In this document: positions 1 to 9,787 of the stretch, one piece after another | Layout of the letters: every line of letters begins with the position of its first letter | Position numbering within the stretch: the first letter of the stretch is position 1 | From: Lingula anatina | Lineage: Eukaryota > Brachiopoda > Lingulata > Lingulida > Lingulidae | Length of the DNA stretch: 51,185 bases | Reading direction: 5' to 3' | Assembly (NCBI RefSeq): GCF_001039355.2 | Contig: NW_019775579.1 | Location: forward strand, 192,718-243,902 | The notes under the pieces: generated by a model | Databases searched by the model: none | The model's input: only the letters and a program-made list of their open reading frames with translations | Told to the model about the DNA's origin: nothing | Program-made: the position numbers and the translations under genes

Positions 1-614
1 ATTTTGCTTTCCTTTTATCTCCAAAACTGGCTGAGATAGGTCCGTAGTTACTATTGAACTTGAATAGGAAGTCATATACTGGCATTATAAATGTGACATT
101 AAAATTGACCTTTGTCCTACTTTTCACCATAAACTGAACTTTGCAAATTTTGCTTCCCTTTTATCTCCAAAACTGGCAGAGATAGGTCCATAGTTACTAT
201 TGAACTTGAATAGAAAGTCATATACTGGCAATCTAAATGTGACCTTGAAATTGACCTTTGACCTACTTTTTATCATGAACTGAACTCTGCTAATTTCTTT
301 CTCTTTTAACTTCAAACTTGACAGAGATAGGTCCATAGTTACTCTTGAACTTGAATAGGAAGTCATATACTGGCAATTTACTGTGACCTTGAAATTGACC
401 CTTGACCTATCTTACAAAGAACTTAAATTTGATTGTACCATATATATTTTTTGCAATAGTTTAAAAATTCTTGTTGATTGCATTTTTACAGCTTGTCAAG
501 CACAAAACTGGTGGCTGTGTCCCTTATTTTGTGTATGTGGGGGTCTATACGAATGCGCTTGCTCCAGCTGGTGGTACAATATTTGGAGGCGGTATCGCCT
601 CTCTGATCCTCTAG
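1..614 (+). mobile_element. Helitron/Helentron-like element with tandem core, copy A (left end outside window)
   Basis: About three diverged units of roughly 120 bp fill 1-410. Each contains a 'tgaccttgaaattgacctttgacct' block and an 'actattgaacttgaataggaagtcatatactggcaa' block, shared with 10570-10990. The right end has a 6-bp stem with a 4-base loop (gaggcg-gtat-cgcctc, 586-601), then 9 bases and CTAG (611-614) followed by T. A hairpin about 10 bases before CTRR is the classic 3' end of Helitron-type elements. A tandem core between a conserved left block and a 3' stem-loop matches nonautonomous Helentron (HINE) elements and the bivalve 'pearl' elements. No protein is encoded. Family assignment is inference; the repeat relationship and the hairpin are directly visible. 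Confidence 0.6.
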
Positions 615-2932
615 TTTTTCAGTTAAATCTACTCTCAGTTACTTGATTGACAGGTAGTTTGTCTAGACAACAGACTAGTTTCAGCCAGTTAAAACTACAA
701 AGATACCGGCCCCTTCTAGTATTGATTTTTCAGTTGTGGGACTGGAATCGCTTGTTACGATTTGTAATAGTTATCTCAATGAGGGAAATGTCAAGATATA
801 AAGCGATAAGCTTTTAAATATGTAATACACTGACTGAAACTTTAATTACTTTTCACAAGATTGCACGGTACATACCATATTTTTCACGTGTCATCTCCAG
901 GAGTTTGTGCTGTGAGAAGGTCCTCACTGGTTTCTTCAAATAAAACTATGACCTGTCCTACCCCTACACAACAAAGTTACCCATTTCCTTCTGTACTTTA
1001 ACGAAAGACAAATTTCTCTGAGCGATATCTCCTTCATATCGGAAAGTTTTTCTTTAGATCCCGCACCCGTCATAATTATTCATAGCACACGCTGAACACG
1101 CTTTAAGAAACTAATCAATCACACGTGCAACGCTATTGGGTAAAATCGGCATCGTGTCACGGGTCAATTTATATGGTAAATTGACCTTGCTATATTTAGA
1201 TTGTATTCTAAACATAATCGGGTGCATGTTAATGCCGTTTTCACAGTTGTGACGAACAGAAATGGGAAGTTTGTGTACCTGGCTCGACCAGATATGCTTT
1301 CGCCAAATTGGCGAAATTACTATGCTGATTTTTAATTTTTATTTCGCCAAAGTCAACTAATTTTCGCATTTGGCAAAATTGGCGAGCGCTAGCACGTCCC
1401 CAGACACCTATCAATCCCCCTACTATAGCAGATCCTACGTGACAGTTTCCCAACTCTGATCTTAATGATTCGCTACCACATTTGAGAAATCCAGGCCCCA
1501 ATTTGTCCCAATTACCCAATGTCCCTAAAACCCATTCATCTCAAATACCAGGCGCCAATTATGGAGTAGGTGACATACTTATTCCGGAACTTGGTATTCC
1601 TCAAAATTTCGACAAAAACCCCAATAAAATTTCAAAAATAAACCAATTCAATGCGCCAGATGCTGAGTCTGGTAGGGGTACTATTCCCTTTCCAGGTGAC
1701 GTGTTCAGTGTTCCCCAACCCGCCAAAACTGGATTCTCAAAACAATTGGGCCCAGCAACACTGACTGAAGAAAATCCTGTTGAGAGGACTCTCCCATCTC
1801 TTTCGACTCTTAATTTTTTAGAGCCACAAAAGGCAACCATCAAAATTGCCAAACCACTCAACGAATCAGTTTGATACGCTTGTGCTTTTTTCATATCCAT
1901 AACTCTAAGAAACCCAACATCCGGGTCCTTGACTGGCTTATCATAAAAATCGGAATTTTACAACAGCGGAACGAGTAGCTCAAAAAAGTTTTAAAACAGT
2001 GAATTCATTCAATAGCGCACTTATAAGGGGACTTTGAAGAAAAGAGTGAGATAAATTAAATCAAAATTTATCAGATGACGTTAGTTCAATGCATTCAGCT
2101 CACTGGTCAATAAAAAATATATAAATTGAAAATGAAAGAACCATATCTGGCCCAATTCCAATAAATGCCAGACTTTGCCAGACTTGGCCCAGATCTGGCA
2201 AATGTCTGGCAAAATCTGTCCCAGATATTGCCAGATCCACCCACATATGGGCCAGATGTGGGCCAGATGACCGAGGCTAGCAGGGTCTAGAGAGATGGAC
2301 TGTACACGCTCGGAAGTCTCTCGGATTTGCCTGCGCTTTGTGCACATGAGCAAAAAGGATGGTTCACGCTCCGAGCGGTCCACGCCACACCGGATTACCT
2401 AACCCAGAACGAGGCTCGATTTTAGGACTAGGGTAAAACATTGGCTAGCGCCCTTTACTCTCAATGTTAAATTGGTGAACTTTGATCGTTCATATCAAAC
2501 AGACTTAAGGACAATTACTTGTGACAACCACTTGGTCATATTCACTTGGGTTTTTAGCGTCAGCCAATGGGCCTCAGGAGGATTTTCTAGACCTGCAGGT
2601 GATTTTATCAGCGATAAAGCCAACCCTTCTCTAACGGGCTGCAATAACAGTTTACACCTGATATTGTCTTTTATCAGATATATCTCTGGAATCTTCCCAC
2701 TGACAGCACCTGAATGGGACTTACCTGGATTTCCCTCCTGTCAGAAGAGCTTTACAGGTGATTTAGCTGGAAGAAATAGATCGTATCTATTACAATAAGA
2801 TCAGTTTCTCGATCAGTTCCTCAATCAAGGGTTCTTATTATATCTGTCTGTCATCAGAACTAGCATGGTCAAGCTGGCTGTGACAGGTAGGTGCTCTAAG
2901 CTGATTACTTAAATAACAAATGCAAGTGGTAC
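615..2932. other. Intergenic sequence, no recognised gene
   Basis: No convincing exon was found. A 130-codon plus-strand frame (1482-1874) is rich in Pro and Asn and overlaps a 99-codon minus-strand frame. It matches no family I recognise and may be chance. 2125-2275 is a low-complexity stretch built from short CCAGA/TCTGG motifs. The rest is unremarkable. Confidence 0.5.
2125..2275. repeat. CCAGA/TCTGG-rich degenerate short repeat
   Basis: The words 'ccagat', 'gccaga' and 'tctggc' recur irregularly about a dozen times in 150 bp (for example around 2150, 2170, 2192, 2220, 2250 and 2265). It looks like a degenerate minisatellite rather than coding sequence. Confidence 0.5.
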
Positions 2933-2953
2933 ATGGTCATTGAAATTCTGAAA

Positions 2954-3170
2954 ATGGTGAAAGGGTGTTGCGTATCAGGCTGTTCAACCAACAGTAGTAA
3001 AAACCCAGAGACAAAATTTTGTCAGCTGCCAACATTATCAGAACGACGACGTGAATGGCTAAGAGCAATTAATCGTGCTCATGTAAATCCAGATGGAAGT
3101 TTTAACATTAATAAGATGTGGAACCCAAGCTCAAAATGTTTGTTTGTTCAGCCCATTTTGTCACAGGTAC
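2954..3170 (+). pseudogene. THAP-domain exon of a decayed DDE transposon (N-terminal part)
   Basis: Translation from the ATG at 2954 gives the N-terminal half of a THAP zinc finger: 'CCVSGCS' (first zinc cysteines), 'FCQLP', a basic 'ERRREWLRAI' helix and 'MWNPSSK'. The final C-x2-H part ('VCSAHFVTGT') lies one frame away from 3142, so a frameshift near 3130-3142 breaks the domain. A possible donor (GTAATA) follows at about 3171. THAP domains bind transposon ends in P-type and several DDE-type animal transposons. The matching C-terminal transposase is at 8699-9611 in the same orientation, so I treat these as one broken gene split by a later insertion. Confidence 0.7.
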
Positions 3171-3230
3171 AGTAATAAATAATGTGTTTAATATATTTTT
3201 CGTGATTTATTTATTATCATTGTTTTCATT

Positions 3231-3636
3231 AAGGGAAGTTTGGCGGCTGAGTCAAACGTTGTTTTATGGCGACGGATTGTAACCTAGTTCCGACGGGATT
3301 CGCATTGTAATTTTGCCATACTTGTACAAACCTCGGATTGAGTGCTGCATGAACTGACGAGCCTCGGATTCAATGCTGCACATAGAATCGCGGATTCAGT
3401 GCTGCATCGGCAATGGGCTGTGATTGGCCAATCTTTCTTATCCAATCAGAGTATTTGGTTCGTTACTATTTTTTGCCCAATCAGGTTGAACTAGGTCAGG
3501 TGTGTTCCACAAGGTACGCGCCGTCGCGTTTAACGAAATGTACGATAGTATTCTTTCTCACTTTGCTCTCACGCACGACAGTCGCAAGAGAACAATCAAC
3601 GGATCACTCCTCAATTCGCCTCAGTACGATTTTGAT
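3231..3636 (+). repeat. Terminal direct repeat, left copy
   Basis: Matches 5615-6020 with about three substitutions. It carries a triplicated motif (cggattNaNtgctgca at about 3333, 3364 and 3391) and clustered CCAAT boxes in both orientations (about 3423-3485), typical of a promoter. An ATG near 3538 opens a short reading frame leading to a GTAAGT donor at about 3648, suggesting a spliced leader exon that starts in the repeat. Confidence 0.8.
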
Positions 3637-3708
3637 CAGCTAACAAGTAAGTTTTTTCTCTTTTTCAATATAATTTGCTAGTTTTTGACTAACAGACTTA
3701 CGATCACC

Positions 3709-4285
3709 ATGGCAGTTCTAGTTATTGGTCATTCATTTGTTCATAGACTCCGTTCATTTCTCGACCAGGGTCGGGACGTACGGGCGGCGAAAGATTTTGG
3801 TGTCCCCAATTCTGTGCACTGGCACGGGATAGGCGGCCGCACGGTCCCTAAACTGGTCAAGTACGATTTGGGGATCCTTCGCCGGGTACGGCCCGACCTG
3901 GTCGTTCTTATCATCGGTTCTAATGACCTGTCCGATCGTAATGTTTCTCCCTCAAACCTGTAAGGATATTGAGGAGTTAGCCCGTCGTTTTCACGACGTA
4001 TTTGGTGTTTCACATGTGGTGGTGAACCAAGTTCACCACAGGCTACGTCCCCCTCACCCCTCGTTTAATGACCAAGTAGATCAGCTCAATATTCTCCTAG
4101 CAGACTTGCCCCTAAGAAATCCATTCATTTCCTTTTGGAAGAACGTAGGTCTGCGGAGAGTTAACCGGCTCCACATCAAGCCAGACGGGGTGCACCTCTC
4201 GGATGTGGGCCAGTATAAACTTTATCGTAGTCTGCGGGGCGCCATCATTAGGAAGGCCTCCCGGCTTCGCGTTTCGCTTTCCTAA
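3709..4285 (+). pseudogene. SGNH/GDSL-type hydrolase domain, frameshifted
   Basis: The first frame starts 'MAVLVIGHSF', where GHS is the block I nucleophile region, followed by 'GIGGRTV' (block II glycine) and 'LIIGSND' (block III GxND). Near 3930-3960 the reading moves to a second frame that continues to 4285 and ends with 'KPDGVHLSDVGQ', carrying the block V Asp-x-x-His pair. All four SGNH blocks are present in order, so the ancestor was probably an active esterase or deacylase. One frameshift separates block III from block V. In retroelements the role of this domain is not settled. The frame sits between the terminal repeats, so it belongs to that element and not to a host gene. Confidence 0.75.
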
Positions 4286-4539
4286 ATTGTCCTCCAACAC
4301 GTGTCCTTTTCAGGCCCATAGCATTTCATTTATCCATAGCTCTTAGTCCATATCTACATCACTTCCTTGAGATTTCTTGTCGTATATCTATTGTCACCTT
4401 CATCACATGTCCTTTTCAGGCCCATAGGCGCATCTCCCCTTTTGTCAGGTCCCGACCTTTTCAGGACCACCGGTAATTTTTCCTTTCTTTTATCCTTTAT
4501 CCTACTCCAGTCGGCAACGACGTGGCATAATTTTTCATG

Positions 4540-5240
4540 CCTTATTTTTGTAACATTTTTGTCCGCCTAGCTACGCCTAGGTGAGTGGCACGTTTTGTGT
4601 CTTTATATTCCGCTCTGCTTCGTCAGAGTGAGTGGCACGTTTTGTCTTTACCTTTCCGACCTGGTTTTCAGGTTGAGTGGCATATTTTTTCATGCCTTAT
4701 TTTTGAAATATTTTTGTCCGCCTAGCTACGCCTAGGTGAGTGGCACGTTTTGTGTCTTTATATTCCGCTTTGCTTCGCCAGAGTGAGTGGCACGTTTTGT
4801 GTCTTTACTTTTCCGACCTGGTTTTCAGGTTGAGTGGCATAACTTTTCATGCCTTATTTTTGTAATATTTTTGTCCGCCTAGCTACGCCTAGGTGAGTGG
4901 CACGTTTTGTGTCTTTATATTCCGCTCTGCTTCGTCAGAGTGAGTGGCACGTTTTGTGTCTTTACTTTTCCAACCGGGTTTTCAGGTTGGGTGGCATAAT
5001 TTTTCATGCCTTAATTTTGTAATATTTTTGTCCGCCTAGCTACGCCTAGGTGAGTGGCACGTTTTGTGTCTTTATATTCCGCTCTGCTTCGTCAGAGTGA
5101 GTGGCACGTTTTGTGTCTTTATTTTTCCGACCTGGTTTTCAGGTTGAGTGGCATAACTTTTTATGCCTTATTTTTGTGATATTTTCGTCCGCCTAGCTAC
5201 GCCTAGGTGAGCGGCACGTTTTGCGTCTTTACATTTCCGA
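4540..5240 (+). repeat. 157-bp tandem array of hairpins
   Basis: The phrase 'gtccgcctagctacgcctagg' recurs at about 4561, 4716, 4873, 5030 and 5187 (spacing 155-157). Each unit contains four different short inverted repeats: cctag..ctagg, ctctg..cagag, cctg..cagg and ggcat..atgcc. Most are followed by the same tail, 'gtgagtggcacgttttgtgtcttta' or a shortened form. It is therefore a repeat inside a repeat: stem-loops of different sequence joined by a constant linker. Confidence 0.85.
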
Positions 5241-5614
5241 CCTTCTACTCATTACACACTACTTACTCATCTGGAAACTTTCTGTCCTTATCAGCAGGCT
5301 CCTTTGTCCTTTGTGGGGTTTTCCTTGGCCTCTGCGATCCCAAGGTTATGGCCTCTTTGCAACCCCACAAATTAAAACGTCTGCACTATGTTCTTTGGGA
5401 ATTATATATAAAATAGTCTTTTCAGGCATAAAAACTACGTATTTTGGCACTGTCACAATTATTTAATTTTAACATCAAAATTTAATGTATTTTAGTATAA
5501 GGATTCACAATAAAAGCGGCCGGCACCGGCCAAGTTTCGAACATCATACTTGTGTTTGTCACTTTATTGCTCCTTTCTCGGCATCGTATTGAACCTTTAG
5601 ATCAAGGAGACATA

Positions 5615-6020
5615 AAGGGAAGTTTGGCGGCTGAGTCAAACGTTGTTTTGTGGCGACGGATTGTAACCTAGTTCCGACGGGATTCGCATTGTAATTTTGC
5701 CATACTTGTACAAACCTCGGATTGAGTGCTGCATGAACTGACGAGCCTCGGATTCAATGCTGCACATAGAATCGCGGATTCAGTGCTGCATCGGCAATGG
5801 GCTGTGATTGGCCAATCTTTCTTATCCAATCAGAGTATTTGGTTCGTTACTATTTTTTGCCCAATCAGGTTGAACTAGGTCAGGTGTGTTCCACAAGGTA
5901 CGCGCCGTCGCGTTTAACGAAATGTACGATAGTATTCTTTCTCACTTTGCTCTCACGCATGACAGTCGCAAGAGAACAATCAACGGATCACTCCTCAATT
6001 TGCCTCAGTACGATTTTGAT
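5615..6020 (+). repeat. Terminal direct repeat, right copy
   Basis: Same 406 bases as 3231-3636 (a to g at 5646, c to t near 5960 and near 6001). Past the end, the sequence differs from that following the left copy ('acccgcc' versus 'cagctaa'), which fixes the right boundary. Confidence 0.8.
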
Positions 6021-6118
6021 ACCCGCCACCTTCCCCGTCTCCTCCGAGTAATAAAAAACTACACGGGAACTTACAAAAAATTTCACCTGTCTGCTGCTCT
6101 CTTCATTACACTTTTCAG

Positions 6119-6370
6119 TGCCTCCCAAGAGATCACGAAGTTCAACAGCTCCTGAGAGCACTCCAAACAAACGCCGGGTGTATGTATTCTTATTGTTTTT
6201 GAATTAAGAAATATGTATTCAAAATGACTTTGTCTTCCTACTGGGACCAGTGTTAATGATCCAGGACATCCAGACTACTGTCCATATATTTTTCCAAGTA
6301 ATATGACAGCCCAAGAAAACTGTTCACAGAGGATGCAACGTTTTGAACGTGCAGCTAAGAGATGTTTTAC
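6119..6370 (+). pseudogene. Probable middle exons of the THAP transposase gene
   Basis: A pyrimidine tract and CAG at 6118 precede a basic, Ser/Pro-rich segment ('PPKRSRSSTAPESTPNKRR'). A second CAG at 6250 precedes a segment beginning 'VNDPGHPDYCPYIF', of the kind that links THAP fingers to the transposase core. Frames are short and the donors unclear. They are assigned here by order, strand and character, not by a strong domain match. Confidence 0.45.
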
Positions 6371-6589
6371 AATCATTATTTATAAGTATTTTTCATCCAC
6401 AAAGTGGTGTGTTTGCTATCTGATATAGTTACAACTACTTGTAAATAGCTTTAAGATGTGAAATCCTTGCTTACTTTCACATTTATAATAATAAGTATTA
6501 TAATAATCTCATATAAAGTGAATTGATATTTCACAGAAATAACAGGTGTTGTCTTTCTATTTTATATGTTTTTGTACTTTATTTATGTA

Positions 6590-7810
6590 CAGACACACAT
6601 TTATGTACATATAGCCATCACCTGCGTCTGTCGATAACACGACAAGTGGAAAACTGTTTTTCTTTCGGTTTGAAACTCATAGAAATGATGAATGTTCATA
6701 ATACACAGGTCAAGTTCGAAAATCGGCATGATAGGGTCATTTTTAGGGAAGTTATGCTGTTTTTTTTCACTTTTTTCAGCATATACGAGCACCGATAACA
6801 CGATAAGTGGAAAATCATTTTACCTTTTGGTTAGAAACTTACTGAACTGATGAATATTCATAATACGCAGGTCAAGTTTGAAAATCAGCATGATCGGGCC
6901 ATTTTTATGGAAGTTATTCTGTTTTTTCACTTTTTTCAGCATATACGAGCACCAATAACACGATAAGTGGAAAACCATTCTACGTTTTGACTTGAAACTT
7001 ACAGAACTGATGAAAATTCATAATACGCAGGTCAAGTTTGAAAATCAGCATGATCGGGCCATTTTTATGGAAGTTATGCAACACAGATAACATGATAAGT
7101 GGAAAACCGTTTTTCCTTTTTGATTAAAATTTGCAGATCTGATGAATATCTATAGTACACAGGTCAAGTTCGAAAATTGCCATGATCGGGCCATTTTTAT
7201 GGAAGTTATGCTGTTTTTTCACTTTTTTCAGCATGTATGCAACACCTATAACACATTTTAAGGAAAATTGATTGGCCAATTGTCTTGAAATTCACAGGTG
7301 TGATCAATGTTACTAAAATACAGATTAAGTTGTGAAAATAAGCTTGATCAGTTAGTTTTGGTGAAGTTATGCCTTTATTTGTATATTAGTGTTTTTTCCT
7401 CAAATTTAATTCTCAGGCTTGTTAACAGTCTCATTTTTTAACTTATTAGAAATGTAAAGTTGTTCTTTTGACATTTTAACAATATTGTTAGTTGATCATT
7501 TAAAAATTATGGTAAACCTGTTATTGTGTATTGTGTAATAGTGTCAAAAATGGGAAAAACTCATCTTTACAGTTTGTCAGATTCAATCATTCACTATGTT
7601 CAGAATTTCAGAATGGAGCAAATTGGACATTTAAAGTTGTTCCATTGATATTTTTCTTATGTCAACAATTTCTTTAGTTGATAATTTAAAAATGACAGTA
7701 AATAGATTATTATTATATGTAAAAATAGGTGCTGAAAATGGTAAGAAAATCATTTCAGTACAGTTGTCTCTTGTTTACATTTTGGCATTTTGAAGGTGTG
7801 ACTCTTAACT
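6590..7810 (+). repeat. Tandem repeat of about 165 bp, four units, with a conserved downstream block
   Basis: Units starting near 6620, 6790, 6955 and 7080 share 'cacgataagtggaaaacc', 'catgatcgggccatttttatggaagttatgc' and 'cactttttcagcatatacgagcacc'. The block to about 7810 matches 45990-46630, and its core resembles 11030-11160 in element copy B. Probably a member of the same tandem-core mobile family, lying inside the decayed THAP gene. Confidence 0.6.
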
Positions 7811-8341
7811 TCCATGGCCTTGAAGACCTTTTCATGTCACATTTTCTGAACATCCATGATACTTTTATTTTATTATTAAAAATTGATGGTTATTATACTG
7901 TTAAGCATTATGTAATATTGCATTAAAATGAAAAAAAAAAACTATTTCGGACACTAATGACCATCAAGGGAAAACCATGTTACTTACTTATGGTACTAAC
8001 TGAAAAGTGCAGCTTGTGTTGGAAAATTAGTGTGATTGTTTTCTGTTTTGTAAGCAGTGCAGTTCTATAGAGTGCTATATGATGGTACTGTATGGATGGT
8101 AGTCTATGAAATTGTCCCTTGTGTGATCACTAATTAAATTAAGGTCTATAAAGTCACTTGCCTACTCATTAATTTTCAATTGGCCATAAAATGAGATGAC
8201 ATGAAACACTCGTTGAGAGTCCCATAGGTTTAGCTCTCTTAACTGTGTCACATAATTAGGATTTGGTGATAATTATGCAGATAAATGGTGTGATTTGGTG
8301 AAATTTGGTATTGGCAAAATGATATTATGATTCATCATTAA

Positions 8342-8630
8342 AGGGATAATAACTCTTCGTATGAGATCTATATTTCACAATAAAAACATCGTGAATAACT
8401 CATAGAAATACAATATATTCTGTTTTTTCACAAAAACGGCAGTTATAGATATTATTCTTATATCTGAGCCTGTCTTTAGACTATGTGACCTCCATTGATG
8501 GCTATACTCTGTTAAAATCTCTTAAGAAATTTTGACAAAAAAAACTTCTTAGAAAAAAAACAGGGACTAACTTTGAATGCTTACTACAGGAAAATTTATT
8601 TATTGGCCAAAACAAAGAGTTATTATCCCT
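8342..8630. mobile_element. MITE with TTAA target duplication, copy 1
   Basis: 289 bp flanked by TTAA on both sides (8338-8341 and 8631-8634). The ends are inverted repeats: 'agggataataactctt' at the left and 'aagagttattatccct' at the right with one or two extra bases. No coding capacity. TTAA target duplications are characteristic of piggyBac and Kolobok-type transposons. The related copy 37309-37645 lies in the other orientation. Confidence 0.85.
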
Positions 8631-8698
8631 TTAAGTAATTACTTAATAGTATGCTGTCGGAACAGATAACTTAATATATATATTTTTTGTGATACTTC

Positions 8699-9611
8699 AG
8701 TCAACCAACCAGAGGACAGTGTTCCAAGGACATCAATTAGCACACCATTGGAAATGACAAAAGAGAGCAGTTATACGAAGAAATAAGCTTGTTGAGACAT
8801 GAAAGAGATGAGGCACTGTCAAGAATTGCAAGTTTAGAAAAGCTACTTACATTTACAGCACTCAGTTCATCTTCTGTAGAAGGCAGTGATGAGGCCTGTA
8901 AAATGATGACTGGTCTCTCATGGAGTGTTTTCATGTGTTTAACTACTGCAATATGTGTCCTTTTCCCTCCAGTTAAAAAAGGTAGTTTACCCTTGAAGGA
9001 GCAACTATTCGTGACACTGTTAAATTTAAGACACAATCTCACGTTTGAATTTTAAATGGATCGATATGCTCTATTCGAAACTAAGCTTCACAATTGTTCC
9101 AACAGACAGAGAACATATATTTCATACATTGCCTGAAGTATTCAAAGATAAATTCCCCCAGTTAATGTCAATTGTGGAATGTTGTGAAATATTAATGGAG
9201 ACGCCACAAAACCTCCTAGTGCGCACACAAACTTATAGCAGCTACAAAAAACACACAACGATGATTTTTTTTATTTCCTGTAACCCGCATGGCCACATCA
9301 ACTTTTTATCTAAAATTTGGGGTGGCAGAGCATCTGATGTGATGATAGTGAGAGAGTCTGGTTTTATGGAAAGTACACACCACATGCCCCATGACCAGAT
9401 CCTCGCAGACAGAGTTTTCCTCCTTCATGACGAGTTAGTAACACGATGCAGTGCTCAGCTCCTCACACCAGCTTTCACAAAAGGCCACAGACACATGCCA
9501 GGCATTGAACTTGAGGGATCAAGTAAGGTGTCCTCAGTAAGGATCCATATTGAAAGGGTGATAGGTCTCCTTAAAAATAGGTACAGCTTGCATGCCTTCT
9601 TCAGGGACTAA
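8699..9611 (+). pseudogene. DDE-type (DDE_Tnp_4-like) transposase, C-terminal part of THAP transposon, decayed
   Basis: Two frames make up the remnant. 8789-9055 carries a coiled-coil-like start ('RHERDEALSRIASLEKLL') then 'LSWSVFMCL' and 'KEQLFVTLLNLRHNLTFEF', the helix-turn-helix lead-in. A deletion follows, and 9045-9611 resumes at 'WIDMLYSKL' and runs through 'YSSYKKH', 'GGRASD', 'ILADRVF' and 'SVRIHIERVIGLLKNR'. These are landmarks of the THAP-linked transposases seen in many animals. The second catalytic Asp (ADR) and the Glu (IHIER) are present. The first catalytic site, usually 'DCTE', reads 'ECCE', so the Asp is Glu. With the deletion and the frameshift in the THAP exon, this copy is inactive. 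Confidence 0.8.
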
Positions 9612-9657
9612 GAAAAATAAATAATTTTTGTGGTGTAACAATTTACATTATTATAGA

Positions 9658-9727
9658 TTAGGCCACACTTTTTTATTTTTATGGATAACATCCTCTGGGT
9701 ACCCCAAAATCGGTGCGAGAGGCACAT
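9658..9727 (+). repeat. Short dispersed repeat, copy 1
   Basis: 'ttaggccacac...catcctctgggtaccccaaaatcggtgcgag' is repeated at 14565-14635 with a few changes. Origin unknown. It precedes element copy B and follows copy C. Confidence 0.6.
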
Positions 9728-9787
9728 TGCTTCTAGCTATATGTATCAGTGGGCTAACTCATGTGTGCTATAGCTGTATTCATTAGA

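Larger units (their letters stand above)
3231..6020 (+). mobile_element. Young retroelement-like insertion with 406-bp terminal direct repeats and an SGNH-hydrolase relic
   Basis: Two 406-bp direct repeats (3231-3636 and 5615-6020) differ at only about three positions and bracket 1978 bp. Inside are an SGNH-hydrolase reading frame (3709-4285), a hairpin-rich 157-bp tandem array (about 4540-5240) and an AATAAA at 5512. No target-site duplication is evident. No reverse transcriptase, integrase or tyrosine recombinase is visible, so the copy is nonautonomous. SGNH hydrolase domains are known in Ngaro/DIRS-type elements and some LINEs, and the lack of a target duplication fits a tyrosine-recombinase element. 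A plain LTR element is the alternative. It lies between exons of the THAP transposase gene and is younger than it. Confidence 0.65.

Noticed and set aside
3413-3643. 76-codon frame repeated at 5797-6051
   Set aside because: It lies inside the terminal direct repeats and reads the CCAAT-rich promoter area; it is duplicated only because the repeat is.
4540-5240. CRISPR-like array
   Set aside because: The units are long tandem repeats with constant content and no variable spacers, in a eukaryotic mobile element.
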